This document shows positions 11,556 through 22,684 of a DNA stretch of 64,000 nucleotides, piece by piece (within the stretch, counting starts at the first letter, position 1; every line of letters starts with the position of its first letter). The stretch comes from Phallus indusiatus (lineage: Eukaryota; Basidiomycota; Agaricomycetes; Phallales; Phallaceae). The DNA lies in the NCBI GenBank assembly GCA_027605045.1, contig JAQFWX010000036.1:310001-374000 (forward strand), written 5' to 3'. Position numbers and translations under genes: made by a program. Under the pieces are notes generated by a model. It was not told where the DNA came from. It ran no database searches and was given only the letters and a program-made list of their open reading frames with translations.

Positions 11556-11559
11556 CACC

Positions 11560-12400
11560 GTATGATACATCGCCTGATAACCCACCCCATGTCTGAAGAC
11601 CATTGGTGTTGAAACAGGGAATAGGGCTTCTCGTACGGTATACGAGGCACGAATCGCCCTTCCAGCGACTGGTGGCAAGCCTACACTATCTGCATTCCGT
11701 AGTACATTCCCTTCTACGAAGAGCAAAGCATCACCATTTATGCCACCACGGGAGAAGCTAGTAAAGAACCTGACTTCAACACTATCGCTTAGGCATGGAC
11801 ATATACTTTCCTATGACTTCACGCCTCCTCAAGATTCTCTACTCTACAGTCAAGGCTTCAAATTCCCGGACGTTAATGTAGCCCGCTGCTATGGAACTGT
11901 TGCGACTCGGAGACAAGGCAGAAACCCAATTATCCGAGCTTCGATGGCTTCGAAAAGCGGGATGCGGTTTGACTTTTATATGCACTACAATTCCCAACCG
12001 AACCATGCGATTCCCTTAAGTACCCCAAACAGAACTGGCAAGCGACGGTGCTAGCATGTGGGATCCAACTGGGACGTCATTAATCATTGATCATATGTCA
12101 GAAAGGTATGACTGAGCGTTATCTATGTGGCAACACTCCTTCATCAACCGTACCGATACAAATGTGCGCAGAGAAACGCATCAGCTCGCTGGAGACTCTT
12201 ATTATGTATCTGTGCGACTGTCGACCATGGCCGGATATTTCAGGCTCGTGAAACCAGGTGCGAGACGAATTCACCAGCTTGGGAGAAGAGTTGTATGTAT
12301 CTGCTCTTGAGAACGTGAACGGAACGGTTTCAACTCCTATAATCTATGCAATTCGGGTATCAGGTGTCAATCAATCTGAAAGATGTTAAAGCTAGGACGA
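11560..12400 (+). pseudogene. G1: GH30 endo-beta-1,6-galactanase-like pseudogene
   Basis: In the + strand frame CCTTCCAGCGACTGGTGGCA the product reads SSDWWQAYT, then hits a stop before YIPFYEE and continues to EPDFNTIA. These match the GH30 block in which a chain segment leads to the NEPD acid/base region. Further on, YYVSVRLSTMAGYFRLVKPGARRI (about 12205-12290) matches the GH30 C-terminal (..FSRFIRPGAVRI) block. In-frame stops and missing middle sequence make this a pseudogene. It lies tail-to-tail with the K fragment at 12660-13290. Confidence 0.65.
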
Positions 12401-12659
12401 TGTCCACGTACTTGACTAATAATAATCATAATTTGAGCCAATTGGCAGACTTTCTGTGCGGGGTTCAAAGTTCACGGCAACTTGAACGGTGAAACGACTA
12501 TAACAATATTCTTTCCACGCCTGATCTAATTGATAAGATGAAACATATATCTTTTAACCGAGATTGAGGAAGATATATTTTCAGGTGGGGGGGAAATATC
12601 AAATAAAGAGACTTCTGAAATTCGAACTAGTCGCTAATGTGACTCTAGTGACTGTAAAC

Positions 12660-13290
12660 ACCTCTTGAGACTGAACCACCATCTGCTTCATACTCTGCTG
12701 TATGATAGGATTCGGGGCTAGCACTATCTAGATCAGAATCTGACAGACAGATGAGAAGTTGATGGCAGCAAGTACAGCTCAAGTAGGCTTACCATCGGGT
12801 GCTACATCACCTGAATAAGACGTATTAAAGGGAGACCTAAAATACGGGTACCTTCATCGCTTCCATTATCAATATTCATCATAACGAGAGCGCGCTGGAT
12901 AAATTCGAATTGTTCATGAGGAATGATAAACACACGGAGGGTTCGACGAATTCGGACTCCGAGTGATGTTGAGTCAAAACCGAGACGTGTTCATTTTCAG
13001 AACTATCTATCCTCTCGAACCCAGAAGGATCAAGAGAGACCAGTATGTAGTCGGCGTTTCACTATGTACCGCCGGTTTCGAAATAAAGAAGTATAACTCT
13101 TTATACTCGAAAGTTTCAGCCGAACATCTGAGTCTTGACTCAGGAATCTGGAGGTGCCACGAGAACCCAGTAACTAGTACGGAGATCCGAGTCCTGGATA
13201 CTATGTACAATGATACAATAATAATAGAACTAAGGCCATTGAGCTCGAGATTCAATCTGAAGGCATACGTGAAGCACACAAATTACTCAA
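12660..13290 (-). pseudogene. K C-terminal fragment (Ka)
   Basis: On the minus strand VTGFSWHLQIPESRLRC and EYKELYFFISKPAV followed by TYWSL match the C-terminal exon of K2 and K4. The acidic SYHTAE-like tail region is also recognisable near 12690-12720. The YWSL block then breaks frame. No upstream K exons are attached, so this is an isolated 3' fragment lying tail-to-tail with G1. Confidence 0.7.
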
Positions 13291-13419
13291 TCAACTCCTG
13301 AAGGGGACTCCGCCCGAGTTCGTGTTCGTCGTCCACCAGTATTTATTTAGACAACATTAAGGGAAGAGATATTTCAAGTGCGAGGAAATACTAAATAAAG
13401 AAAGACTCGACCAGTGAAG

Positions 13420-13660
13420 TAAAATCCGATGTTAGGTGAAAAACGTTATTGAATCTCATGGGCGTCGACTGCCAATCCACCCTCCTCTGCTGTATGATAG
13501 ACTTCGGAGTTAGCAATAGCTGGATCAGAATATTACAGAAAAGTAAGAAACTGCATGCAGTAATTACAATTAAAGTAGGCTTACCGTCGAATACATCACC
13601 TGATTCAGGTTGAATAAGACATACCAAAGGGAGACCTAAAATACGGGCGGCTTCATATAT
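13420..13660 (-). pseudogene. K C-terminal fragment (Kb) fused to GH30 sequence
   Basis: The minus strand encodes LPLVCLIQPESGDV followed by an intron donor and an acidic tail (YHTAEE), as in K2/K4. Immediately upstream (about 13660) the same open frame changes into GH30 sequence (ILPRRIGKLNRLTVLTLGEH). This makes a chimeric frame (13391-13756) in which a GH30 piece reads into the K C-terminus. Confidence 0.65.
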
Positions 13661-14011
13661 ATGGCCTTCCGCCATGTGCTCACCAAGCGTCAGCACTGTC
13701 AGTCGATTCAGTTTGCCAATCCTTCTTGGGAGTATTGAATTTGTATCTGTAGGCATGGATCTTTAAAACCTGACATGCAACTCAACGCGGCACTTGGAGC
13801 GGGTTGCCCATTATAGTCACTATCAAATGTAATTGAAGGGTCCTGCAAGTGTAGCAGGACAAATTGGATGAATGGAGCTGAACGTTCATGGCTCCAACGA
13901 CGTCTCAATTGAGAATCCCAGCGTCGTCATCGTCAGCCCACTTAGTTTGCTAATTTTTTTGGGGGTATTGAAAGGCATCTGGCACCGGTTCAATGACAGC
14001 AGGCGACATTA
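13660..14011 (-). pseudogene. G2, 3' half: GH30-like gene split by a Tc1/mariner element
   Basis: Minus-strand sequence here (DPSITFDSDYNGQP, SCMSGFKDP) is almost the same as in G4 at 23300-23560. The other half of this gene, with the SDWWQVYTIYIVQY and FYEERGINIYAI blocks, is at 18010-18312. The two halves are separated by the TIR element 14012-18009, inserted at a TA. The joined gene would still be decayed: frame shifts are visible after YAITRE and its 3' end is fused to K sequence. Confidence 0.65.
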
Positions 14012-14404
14012 TTGCCGTTTGCAAATTTGTTTTCCGACGGCAATGAGCGCTAATATTGTCCCCAGTGCAGCGCAAGCAAAAAAAATTAATTATCTTGCAA
14101 ACGGGTAGCTTAACCTATCTTCTTTTTTGCACTAAAATTAGTGGTTTTTTATGAAGAATTTTTTGAGACCTTCAAGTTGAGTAGAAGTCTTTGAAGGAAG
14201 TATGCATGTTCCAAAAACTGTCTTATTGCTTGATTGTAATTTATACAATGATAAAAATATCATCTCGCACTTGTTTTTTCTTTTTTGGGAGTGTAATATA
14301 CTTAAACAAATTTTCAAAATAAAATTGTGCTATGTTTATGGTAGAGTACTGGTGAAATCTTTTGAACTCCGCAGTGAAACCACCTCGAGAGCTACATCCT
14401 TCTC

Positions 14405-16062
14405 ATGCCACTGACACGTCAATCTAAGACCAAAAAAGTGTCAGATGAGACCCCACCAATAGAAAACATACCGTTGCCTCCAAAACGTAAAGTTGGAAGA
14501 CCGCGAAAAAAACCCATGCCTGCCATAACGAGTGAAAACCCAATGCCGGATTCTGCATCTGTTCCTCCTGTAGGTCCTTCAGGAGATGATTTGGCAGCGA
14601 TAGTAGGGTTTCCCGATTATGAACAACGTATGAATGAGCTCGAAAATGAACAATATGTGGCTGGGTTGGACATACCTCTTGGGCCGGTTGAGGATGACAG
14701 TCTATTTGCTGTGCCAGCCAGTAGAAATGTCACCTCTGGTGGACCTAAAAGGAATGGAGGAAAGGACGAGGAAGGTGATATACAGATGATAGAGGATGAG
14801 GGGGAGGATGAAGATTTTACTGCTGAGATAGAGGAAACTGTGGCTGATATCAGTATGTTGTTTTCGTATATCTAGATGAAGAAACTCACAAGCAAATCCT
14901 AGCTACAAAAGGAGTAATACCATTTTTAGTTCCATTGCCAAATGGGACGAGTGATGGATTAGACATTCCATCAAATCTGACATGGCAGGATGTCAGGTTC
15001 CGTTTGGCAGAAAAAATGGAAGTACCTGTCAATTCTCTGAATATTGGCTACAAATTCTCAACCCATACAGTCCGTGATCCTCAGAGATGTCTTGGCTCAG
15101 TTGCAAACTGGCTTGATTTGGTTGCAAGAGCACATGCAGCGATGAAGGTTCATGCCAAGGCTAAGAATAAAGGAAAGCCATTTGAGGTACACATCAAGGA
15201 TATGAATCTACCTCCGGATGCAAAGGCAGCAAAGGCAACAAGCGAGAAACTACGACTAGGAGGATCCGGAGGTACAAAAGGTGGTGGTGGTAGTGGTGTG
15301 GAGCCATCTTCTGCGGCGAACTCCGGGCAGGAGGTCTTCTCGGAAGGCCGATTAGTCAAGCTTCTCGAACTCAAAACGAAATGTGGTAAACATGACCGGA
15401 ATTGCATTGTAACCTCTAAAGGTGAACATATTCGCCTTTTAAAAGAGCACATTAGCCTCTGGGCTATGTTAGTGGTGTGTTACACTCCTTTCTCCCTATA
15501 CGCAGACCTGATTAGTCAACAGTCACGCGGAATGGGTGATAAGAACTTGATACAACCACCTGACTTGGTTATCACTCAAGCAAAGACTTCTTCCGAAGCA
15601 CGGGATCATATTGCACCTCCACGTGGTATTGTTTGAGGCCCAAAAAATAGCGCAGCATCCGATGACCTCCTTGAACAGGGAGACGAGACTGACACGAATG
15701 GTGTTGAAGATCCGCAACAATTTCCATTTCTCTCTTCTTGGCTAAAGGAACTTGATGAAAGTCCTCGCGCAGATGATAGGTGCTACTACCAGTATCTCCC
15801 ATTCATTGAGAAAGAGGGATACCGGCGAGTTTCCGAGCTTGCAGATCTGATTACGGACTTGGAACTCCGTGCCATTTGCCCGGGAATGCCAATGGCAACT
15901 GCAAAAAGCCTTATCCGGTTTGCCAAAATCGACACAAAAGGATTCGTCAATCATCAAAACAACTTTATAATGGAGCATACTAGCAACAGGTGTAAATACA
16001 AAAACTACATAATGCCTAGTAACCACAGTGTTTATACCATGCTTGTGCATGCTCCGGTTTGA
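14405..16062 (+). CDS. AT-hook / SAM-like-domain protein, accessory gene of the Tc1/mariner element
   Basis: The start at ATG 14405 gives a protein with an AT-hook (KRKVGRPRKKP, about residues 28-38), an acidic stretch (GDIQMIEDEGEDED), then a globular part (SNLTWQDVRFRLAEKMEVPV; HIKDMNLPP). A CxxH..C..GEH....SLWA motif follows (about 15380-15465). The C-terminal SAM-like helix bundle (YYQYLPFIEKEGYRRVSELA ... LRAICPGMPMATAKSLIRFA) is at about 15780-15930. A very short 23-nt gap near 14852-14874 must be skipped to keep frame, and an in-frame TGA lies at 15634-15636, so the copy may be damaged. This protein family is abundant in agaricomycetes. Here it lies between the TIRs and its end overlaps the transposase 3' end by about 47 bp. 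A DNA-binding role is inferred from the AT-hook only. Confidence 0.65.
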
Positions 16063-17585
16063 TACTCCAGACAGCCTCATGTAAACGCATGTATATCTGA
16101 CTCTCATCTTCATCTAAAACTGCAAGCCGCATGAGATTGCCGTTCCGCCGGATGACATTCTTGATAAATGAAAACGCGAGCTCAATTGGATTATAATCTG
16201 GAGAATAAGGCGGAAGGAATTCGACTTTCATTCCACTGTATAATAGATATTAGAATAGTCAGCGCATTGAAAAAAAAACCCACCGATCCGTTATCATTTT
16301 CAACACCTCCGGACATTTATGAATCCGGCAATTGTCCATGACAATCACAGAATTTGGCTCCGGATAAGGCTGCATTTGGTCTAACAGACCTTCAATAAAA
16401 GTGGCGAAGCTTGCAGTGTTGAATGACCCCTCAAGAATGTTTACATGTAAGATGCCGGAAAGTGATAAAGCCGGAAGAATGGAATATCTGAAAAGATTAT
16501 TGAATGTTTTATATGAAACTGTTGAGCGGCATACCTTTTTCCTCTCACAAAAAAGGTTTTGCGAATAGCCTTCTCACTGTTAGGGCTACTCAGCTCACAC
16601 TAGAGGGAGGGGATCCTAAGATAATATATTGGAAGGGAAACTAACTACTCACCTAGAGGGAGGGGATCCTAAGAGAACAAGCTTAGGGACCCTCACTCTA
16701 GGTACAGCTACTATATACATAAAACGACGACGCGGCGTGCGGCCCTGACACAGCTAAGTGCCAGGCGCCCAAACCGAACCTAAGCGACGTGATGTCACGG
16801 GCATCACGCCGGGTAGCGCGCGCGCGCGAGTAGAGAAAGTGAAATAGAGACAGAACAAGGAAACGGAGAGTGAAAGTAAAATATGGAAATGATAAATAAA
16901 ATAGAAAGGAAGTGATGCCGATGATAATAAGTAAGAAAATGAGAGACGGCGGTAGCGTACCCTGACACTCACCAGAAATTGCCCACGCACGATTCCTGAA
17001 TGTCGTGCGGCGATCACATGCGCTCTCATCCACAAAGACAAGCTGATTGCAAGAGTAGTTCGAGATTCGTAAAATGTACTCTGCACGCAGTTCTTGTGAT
17101 CGTTCGTATGCAACACTGGTAATCTATACAAATAACATTTATACAAACCACGGAAAAATGGAGAAGCATTGACTCACCTTTTTCATAGTGAACCCACTGC
17201 GCTCCAAAGCCCTCCAAATTGTTGACTGGGATGCTTGCTTTCCACAAATTTCTTCCAGCTCAGCTTGCAGCTCATCTAAGAAGATGTCATTCGTCCGCTC
17301 AATGCTTCCGTGAAGATACTGCCGAAATCATATCAGTAAATCACTCAAAAGTAAGAGTGTATGACTTACATCAATGTCTTCACCATCCAAAAGACGTTTC
17401 CTTCCTCGTTTTTTACCCTCCACTTGGTTTGTTGGGTTTCCGGTCATGAAGTATCGATCCGACAGGGTGTTGATAGTCTTCACATTGAGATCGGTTAAAC
17501 TTGATACTTCCAGGGGCGAAAAATGTTTGAGAAGCCGGATTACTGTCCAGGCATGGTCGTCAGAAACTTTCTGGCCTTGTTTCAT
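16016..17585 (-). pseudogene. Tc1/mariner DDE transposase, interrupted by a solo LTR
   Basis: The ATG is complementary to 17583-17585. An N-terminal helix-turn-helix part (AWTVIRLLKHFSPLEVSSLT, TLSDRYFMTGN) and basic GKKRGRKR precede exons with QASQSTIWRALERSGFTMKK. The catalytic core follows: FVDESACD (first D), VIVMDNCRIH (second D) and SPDYNPIELAFSFIK (E). All three acidic catalytic residues are present, and about four short introns are predicted. The gene is split by an LTR (16578-16967) after AWAISGE. Removing it with one CTCAC copy gives a continuous SGEKAIRKTFFVRGKRYSI. The stop is at 16016-16018. Family assignment is secure; the copy is inactive as it stands. Confidence 0.82.
16578..16967 (-). 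mobile_element. Solo-LTR-like element, family A, in the transposase gene
   Basis: This 390-bp sequence on the + strand begins TGTTAGGGCTACTC and ends GTACCCTGACA, flanked by the 5-bp duplication CTCAC (16573-16577 and 16968-16972). It is inverted relative to the A copies at 33030-33822 and has a TATA-like stretch (TATATAG in the element's sense). Confidence 0.82.
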
Positions 17586-18009
17586 TCGAGAAATCTGGCG
17601 TTTTTGAGGATGGCGTGGATGAGATGGTGGTGGCCGGTTTGACTAGCTGAGTTTGAATTTCCAAACCTTCGTGCTTCGTCAAGCTGACTGTTTCTGCTAA
17701 TTACACCATAAATAAATATACAAGTCATTATAACCTGTTAACAGAGCATGATTTTGAGTAGCTCAAGATAATTTAACAGCTTAGAGGATTTATTTTCAGC
17801 CGGAAGATCCAAGTATGAATATGTCCATGAACCACTTTCGAAAAAGGGATTTATTTACTACGATATATTCACTAAAATTAAGTATTTTACAAAAGATAAT
17901 TTTTGAAGTTTGTTTTGTTTCTAAATCTAGCACGCTCGTCGAGATATGAATTTTTTAGTTGAGAGCGTGAACGCATGTCGGAGCTGGAAAACAGATTTGC
18001 AAACGGCAA

Positions 18010-18312
18010 TAACGTCCGAGGATGTGGGGCACAGAATCTCGAGGAGGCCGAAGCCATCGGAAAGTGTGCATGCTTAGGCGATAGCGTTAGAGTCGGATTC
18101 GTTACTAGTTTACTAGTTTCTCTTGTAATGGCATAAATGTTGATGCCTCGTTCTTCGTAGAAGGGAACGTACTGCACAATGTAGATTGTGTAGACTTGCC
18201 ACCAGTCGCTGGAAGGGAAATTTGTGCTTCGTACATTGTACAATACGCCGTCTTCTCTGTCTCAGCACCGAAGACCTTCAGAAGACCAGGCATCGGCCCA
18301 TGGGACTGGGGC
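18010..18312 (-). pseudogene. G2, 5' half: GH30-like fragment
   Basis: The minus strand reads PVPWADAWSSEGL, SSDWWQVYTIYIVQYV and FYEERGINIYAITRE, matching the GH30 blocks around ADAWSAPGYMK and the strand before NEP. It is the continuation of 13660-14011 across the TA target of the Tc1/mariner element. Upstream (18313 onward) the sequence switches to Arp9-like, so its own N-terminus is missing. Confidence 0.65.
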
Positions 18313-18805
18313 GAAAAATAGCTGCGCTAGTAGTTCTTGTGTTGAGCGCGGGTAGCATGGAACACAGAATGTTTCGAGTGATTCGTTCTGTTTATGGCGA
18401 AGACGTAGACGCGTGAACAAGATGTATTTTCTGAAAGGAATATGGCGATCAGAGGCTAGCCTCTACAAGCCGTCAGCGTCAGCGTCAATACTCACCAGAG
18501 TGCCTCAATCTGCGACCAGCAACGGATATCATCTTCTCAACGGCCAATGTATTTCAACATTTTCGTCAGATGTAAGTGCATCATCTAATTGTTGGACACC
18601 TTCGTACTCGGCACGGGACTGGGTGGTTTACGAGAACGACTAATGTGTTTAGCAGAACTGGGAACAGCCGTTTTCGTAGAGGATTTTCCACCCTGGACGT
18701 TGAGGGCGTTTTGTGTAGTCCAACGCGTACTGACACCTCCTGTTATCTCTCTGTCTTAAGCGCGAGGGAAAGGGGGAAAAGGGTAAGGTATACATACAAT
18801 TGGTA
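18313..18805 (-). pseudogene. Arp9-like (actin-related protein) fragment joined to GH30
   Basis: This stretch is homologous to 61060-61650 on the other strand. On the minus strand one sees QLDDAL.SDENVEIHWPL, then KYILFTRLRLRHKQNESLE and PRSTQELLAQLFF, all matching the Arp9-like relic downstream. The frame is broken repeatedly. At about 18312 the Arp9 block (LAQLFF) runs directly into GH30 sequence (APVPWADAWSSEG), so this is a rearrangement junction. Arp9 is a fungal SWI/SNF and RSC subunit; this piece is non-functional. Confidence 0.55.
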
Positions 18806-19252
18806 AAGCGCGGAGAAAGTTACTGAGCATCGTTTGCGTGTTAACGCTGAAATTCAGGTTACAGAAATAGCAACTGTGTCCGAATATCGTTCCGATATCT
18901 GCGCGAGTATATCATCTGTTGAACTCGATGACGATGACACTGGGCTCCCGAAAAGCAGACATCTGGGATTTTACAGGGCAAATAGACTCGCGCTCGTATA
19001 GACAAGCACACGCCCACACATTGACCATATCGTTTCTCTGCTACTCACTAATGGTGACTTAGTATTATACAGTATCAAATTCGCTGAATCGGTTAATGCA
19101 ACGGGTTCGCGGAGTCTAGTCATCAAACAAACCTCACAGGGGCATAGAGGGGCATCTGCCATTCCCATATCTCCAGGGGCTCTCCTGAAACCCGTGCAAG
19201 CGGTTACCGAAATGAAATGATGAGTGGTTGTTGCTGTCCCCCCTAAATGATG
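18806..19252. other. Non-coding stretch
   Basis: No gene was recognised in this interval between the Arp9-like fragment and the esterase-like relic. Confidence 0.4.
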
Positions 19253-19620
19253 CTAGAGCAACATCGGCACTGCTTCAGCAGGAATCGTCAGCTTGACTCG
19301 GTCATGCTTCAGCGTCATGGTGCCGAGGGCCGGAACGATACGAATGACGAACAGGACTCGAATGAATTCTGGCGCCCGTAAAGGACACTGCTGTTGTTCC
19401 GGCGCCTCATCCGAGCTTTGCACGAAGAATATACTGGTAAGTTCGGTCTGAAAGCGTGAGCTTTCTGCTAATGGATATGTTATAGAAGGACACGACACTC
19501 GAGGTCTCTATCAACTGGACCGCTCTCGTTGCACCACAGCCACCCATGCGGTATCAAAGGAGCCTTCGACCATTTGGTTGGAAAATCAATGCGGTCCAGT
19601 TCGCGGGTACATGCGCATTT
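19253..19620 (-). pseudogene. Esterase-like relic upstream of K2
   Basis: The minus strand from 19620 shares sequence with the 5' flank of K4 (57340-57620) and, more loosely, K3. Frame pieces such as FTGARIH resemble the relic at 63034-63510, whose TIIFLHVKLRGDADGF block is reminiscent of acyl-protein-thioesterase/carboxylesterase proteins. The frame is broken. It lies head-to-head with K2. The family name is tentative. Confidence 0.35.
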
Positions 19621-19787
19621 GAAGCAGTGCAGTTAACTTTCGGTCAGCATTTACTGTCATTCCCAGAGGCAGCACAGGAAGCATGAAGCTTCTTGACAGA
19701 CATAGGACAAGCGCACGCTTGACACATAAATAATCGACATAATCGACACGAATCGATACACCCCATACTTACGATCCATCTCCAGCT

Positions 19788-22684
19788 ATGGTTTTGAAGA
19801 AGAAGAGGTCTCCTATCCCTCAGAATGAACACGAGCCATCAGTGTCAACCGCAGTATCTGTTATGCAGAGCGAAACCGACTGGGTATCTAACGCATTCCG
19901 GGCTGCTGAATTAGCTAGTGTGGTAGGGGGTCTCCTACCATTCCCATATCTAAATGGTGCAGCGGAGCTAGTCAAGGTTCTACTAAAACCTGTTCAAGTG
20001 AGTCAGTCATTCGATCTCGACTCGTGAGTACTGATAGAAAATCAGCAAATGCAACAAAACCAAGACGATTATAAGGCTCTGACAATCAAAATCACAACTA
20101 TTCTTCAAATACTCTATGAGGAGACCAAGAAGAATCATGACATCGCGTCCGACTCTTTCAACAGCTTTGAGAAAGGTTGTGAAGAATTTTACCAGTATGC
20201 AATTCTGCTCATATCAGATATTTTCGAGTCTGAATACACTTTAACAGATGCTTACGAAACATCTCGAATGATCTTCAGTCATTCAATAAACCATATAAAT
20301 CGAAACTCCTTAGGAAATATTTCACGGCTGATCGTGAAAAAAATTCATTGGCACGATATCAAAGTCAGATAGAAGAATTTCGGATTAATCTTGTGGTGCG
20401 CACGAATATATTTTAACGCAGATTTTGGTTTCATCCCGGTCCTATATCAAGCTCAGGGGTGTGATACATTTCCATGTAGGCAGCAACACAGACGAGCCTA
20501 TGGACTCTGATGTAAGTCGGATTGCTCGTTCGCGTTCTGAAGTCTCCTGAAAATAGCTAGTTCGAAAAAATCAGACTTTGTGATCTAAATGTGCTTGATT
20601 ATAGCTCTAATGGACAAGTCGAACACTGGAAAGTCCAATGGAAACAAGAGAGTCAAACACGGATGGTCCGTGTCTACAAAGGTCGGGATGCTATTCCCGT
20701 GCGTCACACAAAATGCAGCTATTTTTTCGCTATATTCTCATACTTTAAACAGAATTTTGAAAAAGAAAAGGAGTGGTATTCGCGATATCGGTAATACACT
20801 CTTCTCTTGTGAAATGGTTATCAAGGGTAGCTCATCCTTCATGCAAGACATCGAAATGTGTTGCAGCTATTCGGGATAATCAAGTCAAAAGAAAGCCTTG
20901 GCCTTGTCTTTACACACAATTGTGCATTTATGTCACTTCATGAAATGAAATCAACACTTACGATTTATGTATATAGCGTGGTGTATTCCATTTGAACAAT
21001 TCAATCCAAGATTCAGTGATGTATTAGGCTGGCACATAGATTTGGGCTATGCGGTGAGCTGCCACAATATTTGATGAAATTTCTTCCTCAAATACATCTC
21101 AGTGGTCGTCTTTTTTTGTGAGAACCGATCACAATTCCGCTAATTGTTTGTATCTCACCGTTTGCCTTCTGCTTACAGGATGGCCGTGACTACGTGGCGA
21201 AGGATATATCTCACCATGCCATTATATCTTGGTGTAACCTGGGATTCTCTCGAAATTTTATCTGTTTCAAAGACCATGAGGATGGATATCTTGCCTCTAT
21301 TTATGTGAACGTTCTAGACGGACGCGGGATTGTCGTATTTGTTAGTTCATTTTTCTCATCCTCAAACGCATGAAAAATTATTAGTGTGAATTCATTCTTC
21401 GAAATCAGGAATGGTCGCCGAATATTCTACAAGCCGTTCCTGCTACTCAGTGGCAGAGAGTGCGCATTAGCGCTTTGTCTGGAGAGGAGTTGACCAAGAT
21501 TATTGAAAGAGTAGACATGCTGCGTTTGTCCCCAAGGTCGAATGTTCCTTTGGACCCCTCTTTCTTATGGGATCTCTATGGTGCCATAGATGTCTTTATA
21601 TGGAGGGACGTCTCCGCACCAGCAAATTCTGTCTACACCGGTGACATTTTATTAGCCGATCGACATAACAATACACCTGACGCTTCGAATGCAACCGTGT
21701 TAGGGTTTATTCCATGCAAAGGACCATCATTATTGAACTGGATTATTCGTGATAAAATACTGCATACAAAATTGGGTATCGAAAATTGTGGTGAACATTT
21801 CAGGTATAGTACATTTCCCAGGACCCATCATGTAGCGGCACTGAATATCACTTGAATGTTTTTAGAATTTGCGTTCCTGTACATACAGCAAGCATTTCGA
21901 CAACCGACGATCTCCAGACAGTGGTGGTTGAATGTGATGTTGAATGGTCCGGTTATGCTTCCTGGGAACGGTTGGCTTGTGCATTTGTTAGCCAAATTGG
22001 CTGCTTACTTGCAAGAATCGATGGAATGCATGAGTCTTGTGATGTTTGCGTTGGTACGCCAATTCCACTACTATCATGTCATTGTAAAGATGATTTTATT
22101 CAAACATATGGTCACTGTAGTTACTGGATTCTCGTGGCACATCCAAATTCCTTCCCGACTCAGGTGTTCGGTTGGAACTTTTGAGTATAAGGAGTTATAC
22201 TTCTTTATTTCGAAACCGGCGGTACATGATGAAACGCTGGATACATACTGGTCTCTTGATCCTTCGGGGTCTGAAAGACTATATTGTTCTGATATGGACA
22301 CCCTCGGTTTCGACTCAAATTCATTCATAGTTCAAATTCGTCGAACCCTCCGTGTGCTTAATATTCATTATGGAGGGTTTGAGTATATCCAGGAGGCTCA
22401 CGCTGTGTTGGGCATCGATCCAAACAGCGACGAAGGAGCTCGTATCTGCGGTCTTCCTTTAATATGTCTTATTCAACCTGAATCAGATGATGTTTCTGAC
22501 GGTGAGCCTACTTGAGTCGCAATTGATGCATCAACTTCTCACTTTTTCGCAAGACTCTGATCAAGATACTGATAGCTTCATATCTTATCACACAGCAGAG
22601 GATGAAGAAGAGGATGTTGAAGTAGAGGACGGAGCGGGCGATAAAGCAAAGGGTGGATCAGTCGACGCTCATGAGAATGAGTAA
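19788..22684 (+). CDS. K2: helical-adaptor/kinase-like/YWSLD-domain protein
   Basis: Copy 2 starts at ATG 19788. Exon 1 (19788-19997) encodes the first helices (WVSNAFRAAELASVVGGLLP, LVKVLLKPVQ); intron 1 is GTGAGT..CAG; exon 2 starts at 20046 (QMQQNQDDYKALTIKITTIL). After further helices comes a kinase-like part (TRMVRVYKGRDAI, EKEWYSRYR), then DPSFLWDLYGAIDVFIWRDV. The C-terminal exons carry VTGFSWHIQIPSRLRC, YWSLDPSGSERL, a GIDPNSDEGARICGLPL block and an acidic tail ending ...DAHENE (stop 22682-22684). The C-terminal block is typical of a large agaricomycete family with an N-terminal helical bundle and a degenerate kinase. An MLKL-like signalling or cell-death role would be an inference. 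I could not confirm that every splice keeps frame. GH30 gene G4 lies tail-to-tail 240 bp downstream. Confidence 0.6.

Larger units (their letters stand above)
14012..18009. mobile_element. Two-gene Tc1/mariner-type transposon with 24-bp TIRs
   Basis: The ends are inverted repeats: TTGCCGTTTGCAAATTTG (from 14012) and, on the other strand from 18009, TTGCCGTTTGCAAATCTG, 24 bp with one mismatch. TA lies on both sides (14010-14011 and 18010-18011), as in Tc1/mariner target duplications. A subterminal inverted copy of the motif is seen near 14094-14103. Inside are a DDE transposase (minus strand) and a convergent accessory gene (plus strand). The element is 3998 bp including a 390-bp LTR insertion, so about 3.6 kb originally. 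It sits in a GH30 gene. Confidence 0.82.

Noticed and set aside
12963..13301. Plus-strand frame of 112 codons at 12963-13301
   Set aside because: It is the antisense of the K C-terminal fragment (FSWHLQIP..YWSL on the minus strand).
14012..14110. hAT-type element with an 8-bp duplication at the GH30 insertion
   Set aside because: Only TA is shared at both ends and the transposase is of Tc1/mariner DDE type.
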